From assembly GCA_951217055.1 (NCBI GenBank), contig OX578283.1, positions 62,625,832 to 62,689,831 on the forward strand: a stretch of DNA of 64,000 nt, given 5' to 3'. Position numbers and translations under genes: made by a program. Below the pieces are notes generated by a model, which searched no databases, was not told where the DNA came from, and was given only the letters and a program-made list of their open reading frames with translations. The stretch is from Gerris lacustris (taxonomy: Eukaryota > Arthropoda > Insecta > Hemiptera > Gerridae). Shown here in pieces: positions 56,340 to 64,000 of this stretch; position 1 is the first letter of the stretch, and each line of letters begins with the position of its first letter.

Positions 56340-56828
56340 TAAATAATTTTTTTTTAGTAAAACGAACACCGACACTACTATGAAGTGATAAAGATCGCTA
56401 AATTTATTAAAGCGGACCAAACCGATTAAAATAAAGAAAACAACGTTTTTACCGACATCTTACGTTCTTATGTAAAGATTTAAATGAAACTTTGTATACA
56501 TCACCTACAGTACAATTGAAACAAGCATGTAACATTTCAACCTGATACAAGCAGAAGTTTTTGTGAGTTAATGATTTATATTTTTATATGATTTGATTTT
56601 TATTTTAATATTTAATTGGAGTAATATGGCCATGGGGTATATGTGGTTTTGGAGTATATTGGTGTGACAGGGCCTGGGAGGGCAGTTCTTCTTCGTTCTA
56701 CAACCATCTGCTTTAACTATAAATTTATCATTAACTTTTTTCTCAATATACAATACATTATTTATTGAAAGACGCTCGCTTCAAAGATAATAAAAAGATT
56801 TTCATTTAATTTTGCCTTAACTCCGCTA
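56340..56828 (+). repeat. Dispersed repeat F, long copy (continues at 58657-58810)
   Basis: Shares AAAGCGGACC, CAACCTGATACAAGCAGAAG and GACGCTCGCTTCAA with 20540-21062 reversed. It is interrupted by a 1.83-kb element and resumes with CTCCACCATGTATACGTAG and the terminal GGTGTCCCACGACACCACA. Confidence 0.65.
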
Positions 56829-57706
56829 TAGTCCAGTAAAATGGTACAATTTACCTTGCATCAAATAAGGTAGTTCTGATTTTTTGATATGTTGTATGTG
56901 ATGGATGGCTAATGATACATCTAAGTTTTCGACCTCGGCAAACTTCCGGATCATTGTGAAATACTTGAAAAACCACTAAATTTTCGAAGTTTTTTAGGTT
57001 TTCATCAATTTTGACCCTCAAGGACTCATTTTACGGAAAAAAGAACATATTGTCTATTAAAGAAAACTAAATTTATAACAAAATGAGACCATAATTGTTT
57101 CTTTAAACCCAGTACGTTTCAAGATACAGCTGTTTGAAGTTTCGAAAATTTTCCAAAATAAGCCAATTTTAGAGGTTTATTCCAGTTTACAACGCTTTTG
57201 ACACTGAAGAACCTATTTATCGGCAAAAATAAGTATATACATTTTTTAAGTGGACTAAATTTTCAATAAAATAGGACAAAATTTGTCTTTGTAGACCAAA
57301 TACTTTCCAAGATACAGCAGTTCGAAGTTGACGAATATATGTCAAATTTTAGAAGAAAGGTTTAGAAAAAAGGACCAAATATCAGGATAAAACAGCCCCC
57401 CTACGAGAACGTTCATAAGGACTAAAGGTATAACATTTAATTGGCTTCCTTTTTAGTGCAAAATGAAGTCTGTAGGCCCACTAGTTCTGTTGCAACCGTA
57501 AAAAACACAACCGAATATTAGGCCAGTCAAATTAGACCTATAACTCGCAAAGCTTAATGTAGTATGATTTTTTATATGTTGTTCAGATCAGTTGGGGTAG
57601 TGTGATCCTTTGCTATCTGCTTAAAAATCTTCGAACTTTTCTTACTTTTTGCCACATAGCTCGTAAACTATGTGTTTTTGATGTTAGGCGTAATTTCTAT
57701 TTTTAA

Positions 57707-58060
57707 AGTACAGTAAATTTAGAGCAGCATAAGCTCAACTGCATCTCTGTACGTCCAGTAGTTTCTGGAAGCTGGAGAGAAGTATCTGGTCGCTCTGAAT
57801 GGAGGGGACGCATCCGCATCGATCGCCCTAACGGCCTTTGGTTCCGCCTATTCGTCAAGTCAGCAGCAAACGCCAAGGTAAACCTGACACGGTTGTCCCC
57901 AACCAAAGAGACAGCTTCCTTCCATTCATATCGCACATACCACCAAGTGCTAAAGTGGCTAGGGCTGGAGAAGGATGTGATTGGGGTTGGACGAAAAGTT
58001 CCCGTGGTTTAATACCAATAACATCATTATGTAAACTGATGAAGTCTGTTAGCCCAGTAG
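57707..58060 (+). pseudogene. ATG-less coding fragment, HSYRxYxQVxxWLG-type C-terminal domain
   Basis: 57707-58009 is open for 101 codons with no Met start and is much richer in G+C than its surroundings. Readable pieces: SVRPVVSGSWREVSGRSEWR, FRLFVKSAANAKVNLTRLSP and TKETASFHSYRTYHQVLKWL. A +1 shift near 57975 gives CDWGWTKSSRGLIPITS. HS(Y/L)R-x-Y-x-Q-V-x-x-W-L-G followed by WGW and a G-L-x-P-x-T block is a pattern I associate with transposon-linked uncharacterised arthropod proteins that usually continue into a Cys-rich domain. That domain is absent here. Exact role unknown; the association is from memory of the pattern and needs a search. Confidence 0.5.
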
Positions 58061-58154
58061 TTCAGTTGCAATCGTAAAAAACACAACAACGGAATATTAG
58101 GCCATTTAAATTAGACCTATAATTCACAAAGCTTGATGTAGTTACGATTTTTTT

Positions 58155-58600
58155 ATATGTTGTTCAGACCAGTTAGGGTAGTGTGATCCTTACTTTGCAG
58201 CTTCGAAAAACCTTTGCTACCTGCGTAATATGTGGGAACCTGAAAAATTTTCGGACTTTTTTCAGTTGTTGCTCAGTAAATTTACAACAATTTAAGTCCA
58301 ATGGCAACTCCGTACGTCTAAAGGAAATTTTAAGTATTCCTCTCGTTTCGGGCCTAATATCGACATAAAACCTCCCACCTACGAGTAAAGTCATAAGAAA
58401 AAACAAATATCTCGGAAACTATTAGACGTACGGAGTTGCCATTGGACTTAAATTGTTGTAAATTTACTGAGCAACAACTGAAAAAAGTCCGAAAATTTTT
58501 CAGGTTCCCACATATTACGCAGGTAGCAAAGGTTTTTCGAAGCTGCAAAGTAAGGATCACACTACCCTAACTGGTCTGAACAACATATAAAAAAATCAGA
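58155..58600. repeat. Large near-perfect inverted repeat (arms about 170 bp)
   Basis: 58155-58318 and 58428-58600 are inverted copies; identical 40-residue frames on opposite strands (MILTLQLRKTFATCVICGNL and onward) are a by-product. The spacer of about 110 bp contains TTCGGGCCTAATATCGAC. The left arm is a repeat of 57590-57690, so the right arm arose by an inverted duplication. Confidence 0.85.
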
Positions 58601-58814
58601 ACTACCTTATTTGATGCAAGGTAAACCCCCTTATTTACGACGATTTTACTGGACTACTAGTACAAATAGTTAGTTACTTTTAATTCTGTCTCTTTTATAA
58701 CTCCACCATGTATACGTAGTTATTACAGCGATTTTATCATTTATATTTAATGAAAAGCGTAAGGAACTTCGTCTCTACCGGGTGTCCCACGACACCACAC
58801 GTGTTTTTTGTAAA

Positions 58815-59250
58815 ACCTACCGTCCAAATTCAATGAAATTTGGATGGTACGTTATAATTGGCCCATTTTTAGTTTCAACAATTTCCATATAAGTTTCAAC
58901 CTGTTGCACCTAAACGCCTGTTGCCTATCCGTTTTTCCTCCATATGCGCACAAAAATACAATTTATTTACACCTATATCTTGAAAAGGACTCATCTGATT
59001 TAATTTTATGTAATTCGGATGGTATGTTGAAAGTACTCTACGAATAGCTCCAGATTAATTTCAACTGTTGGCGCTCTTTAGGTCTTCCTAAATTGATACC
59101 TTCATTCGTGTAAAAAACAATTTTTGACAGATTTAAAAAACGGGGGGAAACTTAAATGAAATTGACAATAATAACTCGTAAAAGCATAAAATCATTAATG
59201 TATATGATATAGGACGCGAGGAAGCTATGTGCCACACTGATTTGCAGAAT
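58815..59250 (+). repeat. Foldback-type repeat R, 3' half with intact end
   Basis: CCATATAAGTTTCAACC, CATATGCGCACAAAAATAC and GCTCTTTAGGTCTTCC, ending AGGACGCGAGGAAGCTATGT then GCCACACTGATTTGC. This end is the complement of the opening of the copies at 42670 and 45215, proving terminal inversion in the family. Confidence 0.65.
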
Positions 59251-60062
59251 ATTTTTTAAGGATATTATTTTGGCTGAACTGAAGGAGATGATACGGTCGA
59301 GAATTGCTTAGCAGCACAACTTTGCTTAATTTATACATTTGAGAGATAATATTCCTTTGCCAAACAGTACATTTGTATGATTTAAACATTTAAGAAATTA
59401 TGTATGTTATAGGAGAGTTGATATCTCCCTGTCAAAAAAAATACGTTGGAGTGAGACCTCGCCATTTTTTCAATAGAGCACCTCTTATTCTTCAGTTTTA
59501 CCATTATTTTTTATCATCTTGTTAAAAATTGTAGCAGCTATACAGAAATTTGAAGGAAAGAAGGGGCAGAAGGATAAAAGAAGTATAAAAGAATCGTATA
59601 AGGAATGTTCTTTATCGTAGGGTCGGTATAGTCTGATAGAAATATTAAAGCCATCCTTCATGTTGCATGTCAGTATATAACATATCTCCTTGGGGATCAG
59701 TGTGCTCAATTTGAAAGGACATTATTTTCTAGACACATTCACTTAAATATATGAACTTAAATGTGCTATTTTGCAGATAAATGTCAACCGACATTAAATT
59801 GTAAATAGAAGAGCTCTCTAAAACTAAATAAAGTGGTAATTTGTTCGAATAAATTTAAGGTGTAAAGATTTACGGTTTTTATAAAGAATCTAGAGTAATT
59901 TCACTCCACGGTACAAAGTGGCTACAAAATTAAACTCTACAATATGGACATCGTTTTTTCATGAGGCGGCAATAATAAATATATATCATTAAATATTTTG
60001 TATCTCACAAGCTGTTGTAGTTTTATTTTAGGTAATTGACCATTCATACATAATTCGGCACT
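59251..60062. other. Unassigned spacer
   Basis: No gene recognised. The open frame on the minus strand at 59485-59709 lacks any supporting pattern. Confidence 0.35.
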
Positions 60063-60690
60063 TCATTAGATTGTTACTCCCCTTATAAAAAAACAGAGGG
60101 GAGTAACAATCTAAAGAAGGTGTACGGAATGTCCTTCTTTAGACTGTTATTCCCCTTATAAAAAAACAGAGGGGGAGTAATAATCTAAAGAAGATGTACG
60201 GAATGTTCTTCTTTAGACTGTTACTCCCCTTATAAAAAAAACAGAGGGGGAGTAATAATCTAAAGAAGATGTACGGAATGTTCTTCTTTAGACTGTTACT
60301 ACCCTTATAAAAAAACAGAGGGGGAGTAATAATCTAAAGAAGATGTACGGAATGTTCTTCTTTAGACTGTTATTCCCCTTATAAAAAATCAGAGGGGGAG
60401 TAATAATCTAAAGAAGATGTACGGAATGTTCTTCTTTAGACTGTTACTCCCCTTATAAAAAAACAGAGGGGGAGTAATAATCTAAAGAAGATGTACGGAA
60501 TGTTCTTCTTTAGACTGTTACTACCCTTATAAAAAAACAGAGGGGGAGTAATAATCTAAAGAAGATGTACGGAATGTTCTTCTTTAGACTGTTACTACCC
60601 TTATAAAAAAACAGAGGGGGAGTAATAATCTAAAGAAGATGTACGGAATGTTCTTCTTTAGGCTGTTACTACCCTTATAAAAATTTAAGT
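60063..60690. repeat. Tandem array of 74-bp hairpin units (about 8.5 copies)
   Basis: Each unit has CTTCTTTAGACTGTTACTCC, a TTATAAAAAAACAGAG loop and GGGGAGTAATAATCTAAAG, so each folds into a stem of about 22 bp. Units are joined by AAGATGTACGGAATGTT. Spacing between successive TGTACGG is 74-75 bp. The first unit has perfectly matched arms (GTTACTCC/GGAGTAAC); later ones share the same mismatches, showing spread of one variant. Confidence 0.9.
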
Positions 60691-60994
60691 GTGATATTCC
60701 TTTGTGCCAAAGTACATTGGACTAAACATCCCATTTTCTTAAATAGTTATTTAGTCAAAATAATTTTTATTCTAAAAACACATAGGGGAGTAACAATCAA
60801 TAGATGTACCCATAATTCGAGGATAAACCATTTTTATACTACAAACTCATCATTAGTTATTTTTACAACAAATGTTGTGGTACTAACTAATAAATGATTG
60901 GTTGTTTTGTCTTAAACTTTGTGGTACCACTTTATAATTATAACTAATTAATTAATTAATTATATTAATATGTAGTACACACGTTTCATACAAG

Positions 60995-61769
60995 AGATTT
61001 TTATTTAACACAGAAGCCCACAATAAGGCATTTTTCATCGCCCCACAATAAGGCATTAGCTCGAATTATTTCGAAATTTTAGGACCAGCCGAAGTATAGT
61101 GGTTGGGGGGGGGGGGGGGGGGAATTATTTTTGGGTATATTTTGATTTTTTTACCCAATAAGGAATGCAAAATTTAAAAATGTATATATATCTTTGCGTC
61201 CTACTCTTCAGCAGCTTTCATTTGATACCAACTCAAAATTTAAAAAAAATAAAATTTTTGGCGCACTTCAAATTGTCGCGCCCATAATTGGCAATTTTTT
61301 AAAATTTGGGATGAACTCCCGGAATTTTCATCGCCCCACAATAAGGCATTAGCATGAATTTTTTCGAAATTTTAGGACCAGCCGAAGTATAGTGGTTGGG
61401 GGGGGGGGGGGGGGAAATTTTATTTGGGTATATTTTGATTTTTTTACCCAATAAGGAATGCAAAATTTACAAAAGCTTATATATATTTGCGTCCTACTCT
61501 TCAGCAGCTTTCATTTGATACCCCACTCGAAAATTAAAAAAAATATAAATTTTTGAGTTTACAACATTTTTGCGAATTGCGCAAGCGCATATTTAATTTT
61601 GAACTTCTGTATATTTTTCCTGTGGTTGGGTCAAAAAGTTGCACCAGTATTTCAAATTTCAGCTCTTTAGCTTAAACGGTTCGGGCACTATGAACCAAAG
61701 AGCGACGGACAGACGGACACATCACCCTCGGCATAAGGGTTTTGAGAAGAATCTACAAAACCCTAAAAA
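60995..61769 (-). mobile_element. TIR element H, truncated reverse copy
   Basis: Ends TCTACAAAACCCTAAAAA at 61769 and runs back through CGACGGACAGACGGACACA and two internal 290-bp units with G runs (61105-61122, 61399-61414). The far end with the tRNA-like block is missing. Confidence 0.75.
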
Positions 61770-61789
61770 GGTTAGTAAAAAAAATGTGA

Positions 61790-61900
61790 AGTAAGTAAGA
61801 AAGAGAAGGGTAGACTAAACTATATCAGTAGAAGGAGGTAGATAATTACCCCCGATAAAGAAAAGAACGGAGTTCTTCGGAGAGGGCTCTAATATAGCTT
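61790..61900 (+). repeat. Repeat G-related piece
   Basis: AGAGAAGGGTAGACTAAACT then AGAAGGAGGTAGATAA is the reverse of 29935-29985. Confidence 0.5.
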
Positions 61901-62218
61901 GCGTTGGAAAAGGAAGGAGATAATATCTCCCCCTACGCCCTACACCCTTATTTGTTATTTTAACCTTTTACATTTACATCTCACTTCTTTTTTTTGGGTA
62001 AATGCTACCAATTTTCCTTTAATATTAAATGTATTTAAAATAGTTAGATTTTACCTCAAAGATGCATCCCATTAAAATGTAATTTGATTTTAAAATTTTC
62101 CAATTTTTAGATTTCATGTAAATCGAATAAATATTTACAAAGTTATAGACCTAACACATTCATCAAAAGATTTTATTCTTTAAAATGAAATGCATAGAAA
62201 AATGTATTTCAAATGATA

Positions 62219-62335
62219 TACTACTACTACTAGTACTACTACAACTACAACTACTAGTACTACTACAACTACTACTAATAGTACTACTACAACTACTACT
62301 ACTAGTACTACTACAACTACTACTACTAGTACTAT
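62219..62335 (+). repeat. (ACT)n microsatellite with AGT interruptions
   Basis: Blocks of CTACTACTAGTACTACTACA recur at about 34-bp spacing; resembles an expanded SINE-A tail. Confidence 0.9.
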
Positions 62336-62460
62336 ATTGAATCGAAACCTTCTTAATAAAAACCCCTTGGTAGAGCATTATGCATTATAGCCTCAAATCA
62401 TGGCTTCGTTTGCAAGGACTACACCGTATTACAACTTCAAGAATTATATTCCAATTTTCT

Positions 62461-62615
62461 TTTATTTCCAGGAGGATTTCCCAGGTTTTTCTTTTATATC
62501 CAGGAAGATTTCCCAGGTTTTTCTTTCATTTCCAGGAGGATTTCCCAGATTTTTCTTTAATTTCCAGGAGGATTTCCCAGGGTTTTTTTTTATATCCAGG
62601 AGGATTTCCCAGGTT
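62461..62615 (+). repeat. 32-bp minisatellite (about 4.5 units)
   Basis: CCAGGAGGATTTCCCAGG starts at 62468, 62500, 62532, 62564 and 62596. Two overlapping frames of over 80 codons here are products of the repeat, not genes. Confidence 0.9.
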
Positions 62616-62639
62616 CTTCTTTCCTGTTATAATTTAACT

Positions 62640-62985
62640 CTATCCCTTCTATAAAATAGTAAAAGTAGTAGTAATCTAGTATTACTAGAACGTGTAGGAC
62701 GAACCAATTGTTCGAACCTTGCAATTAGGCCATTTTTTTAGCTCATTTTACGCCTCGTGATGGAGGCTTCCAGCTACTTCACACATCATACATTTGTACA
62801 TTGTACCACCGAAGCGAGTATGGTGTGGTCATTAGTAAGCTATATAAACGTGCGTCAAAGCGTGGGGGAAGAGAACCCCTCAGGGGGTGTCCCTCGCCCT
62901 GCTCCGTCCTCAATTTATAGATGTCATTCAGAGTATCAGGGCACGGGATCGAACCGACGACCTCAAGTCGCCTTCCTGGATATAA
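62640..62985 (-). repeat. SINE-A copy 3
   Basis: Minus strand: B box GGTTCGATCCC (62944-62954), body GACACCCCCTGAGGGGTTCT, and GGTTCGAACAATTGGTTCG, then a TACTACTTTTAC tail. The A-box part is replaced by the TTCCTGG...CCTGGGAAAA sequence that resembles the neighbouring minisatellite. Confidence 0.75.
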
Positions 62986-63024
62986 GCCGTTTTCCTGGGA
63001 AAAATCTAGTTCCTGAGAAAACTA

Positions 63025-63225
63025 CTTTAAACGTGGACGGAGGCCGCGTTCGGATCCCCACCGAGGAGAAGTAATTTTTATGAAACGTTTTAATGAAATG
63101 ATCAATAATAATTAAATGTACCTACGAACACACGAAAACTAATAAATGGAAAACACTGGGCTAAGTAATTATGAACTCGTATAGAAGAAAGTGAGTCTGA
63201 GCGGTCTCGGACCGATTTTTATAGA
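63025..63225 (+). repeat. SINE-C copy 2
   Basis: Degenerate B box CGTTCGGATCCC, GAGGAGAAGTAATTTTTATG, AATAATTAAATGTACC, CACTGGGCTAAGTAATTATG and CGGTCTCGGACCGA in the same order as 9340-9620. Confidence 0.7.
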
Positions 63226-63269
63226 TAAATAGATTTAAGATTGATTATGTAACAAATAAAATGAGTAGT

Positions 63270-64000
63270 ATTTTGCTTCCGAGCTTACCGAAGGTAAAGG
63301 AAGCTATGTGGTCGTTCTGAAGAACGAACAATTTTTAGGTCTCCGATTTCAAAAATTAAAAGACAGAAATCCGTTTCAGACATCAGGGATCATTTTTGGT
63401 TCCGTGTCTGTCTGTCGGTCTGTCGTTCAATTTTTGTGAACCAACGTATCTTAAAAACTACACGTCCAATTTTAATGAACTGTGGGTGGTAGGTAACGAG
63501 TAGCCCATAGTTGGTCCCATATAAGTTTCAACTTTCTACTTTCATTTGTTTCTCTTCCACATGCGCACAGGGATCATTTTTGGTTCCGTGTCTGTCTGTC
63601 GGTCTGTCGTTCAATTTTTGTGAACCAACGTATCTTAAAAACTACACGTCCAATTTTAATGAACTGTGGGTGGTAGGTAACGAGTAGCCCATAGTTGGTC
63701 CCATATAAGTTTCAACTTTCTACTTTCATTTGTTTCTCTTCCACATGCGCACAAACATACATTAATTTACATTTATAGCTTCAAAAATACCTATCTGATT
63801 TGTATGAAACTTTTATAGTTTATTGAAAGTAGCCTGCAGATAGCCCCAGATTACTTTGAATCGTCTGCGCTCTTTAACTTTTGCTTAATTGATACTTTAA
63901 TTCAAGTACAAAATCAAAACAATTTTAACAGATTTAAAAGAACAGAGGAAGCAATTAAACAAATTAGACTATAATGGCATGTAAAAGCATAAAATCAAAA
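63270..64000 (+). repeat. Foldback-type repeat R, youngest copy, cut by the window edge
   Basis: Begins GCTTCCGAGCTTACCGAAGG and keeps the best consensus of the family to the edge. It contains a perfect-looking 184-bp tandem duplication (63384-63567 and 63568-63751). Confidence 0.75.

Larger units (their letters stand above)
56829..58656. mobile_element. 1.83-kb TIR element with captured coding sequence
   Basis: Ends TAGTCCAGTAAAATGG and the complement of TAGTCCAGTAAAATCG. A second shared block, TTTACCTTGCATCAAATAAG then GTAGTTCTGATTTTTT, gives inverted ends of about 75 bp. Flanks are CTA on both sides, possibly a 3-bp target duplication. Inside are two diverged 170-bp repeats (57000-57330), direct repeats of the GTAAAAAACACAAC...GTGTGATCCTT block (57490 and 58070), the coding fragment below and a large palindrome. 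It sits within repeat F. Family not known to me. Confidence 0.65.

Noticed and set aside
58183..58560. Identical ORFs on both strands as a gene pair
   Set aside because: They result from the large inverted repeat.
60063..60690. CRISPR-like array
   Set aside because: Repeats are 74 bp head-to-tail with no unique spacers, in a eukaryotic setting.
62163..62378. Ser-rich ORF (SSSSCSSTSSSS)
   Set aside because: Translation of an (ACT)n microsatellite.
62380..62654. Two overlapping Phe/Pro/Arg-rich ORFs
   Set aside because: Products of a 32-bp minisatellite read in different frames.

Overview
The window looks like repeat-dense, gene-poor nuclear DNA from an AT-rich invertebrate genome, probably an arthropod. 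That reading rests on Jockey-type LINEs, several Tc1/mariner-like relics, Helitron-like elements, three tRNA-derived SINE families and the lack of any operon-like or closely packed coding. The species cannot be fixed from the sequence. I see no rRNA gene, no convincing functional tRNA gene, no CRISPR array and no complete host gene. Nearly all long ORFs are pieces of transposons or shadows of repeats. | Layout: 1-6.6 kb holds a hAT-like relic, a SINE, a Tc1-like deletion derivative and two LINE bodies placed end to end, the second being the best-preserved coding element here (Jockey RT, 4646-6254). 6.8-13.7 kb carries dispersed repeats, two GC-rich hairpin modules, a SINE with a long AT tract and two diverged copies of an unidentified coding relic. 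15-19.7 kb has two foldback elements and a Tc1-like element with 168-bp inverted ends. 21.7-25.8 kb is an 87-bp satellite interrupted twice by the same 580-bp element, which carries a relic resembling the start of a Crypton-type tyrosine recombinase. 26-33 kb contains a TIR element with internal 290-bp repeats, a zinc-finger relic, and a Helitron-like element nested in a PIF/Harbinger-like MITE. 34-41.5 kb has transposase and LINE pieces, one possible host exon (35955-36145), two MITEs with clean target duplications (TAA, TTAA) and two inverted repeats bearing hammerhead-like cores. 42.7-50.8 kb is SINE-B, a second Helitron-like copy, a LINE tail hit by a MITE, and a large tRNA-half palindrome. 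51.4-54.5 kb has a well-formed hammerhead-ribozyme motif, an orphan ORF and a LINE insertion with a twin-priming inversion. 56.8-58.7 kb is a 1.83-kb TIR element containing an ATG-less, GC-rich coding fragment and a near-perfect 170-bp-arm palindrome. 60-64 kb ends with an array of 74-bp hairpin units, minisatellites, two SINEs and a foldback-type repeat that runs off the edge. | Most of these elements are defective and depend, or once depended, on enzymes encoded elsewhere. The strongest leads for something less well described are: (i) a family of short GC-rich palindromic modules sharing the outer end GATAAAATAttGTACG, found alone and at the 3' edge of the Crypton-like element; (ii) the Crypton-like element amplified with a satellite; (iii) hammerhead-type cores at several loci; (iv) the coding fragment held inside the 1.83-kb element. 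All function calls come from motif reading only; no database search was run.
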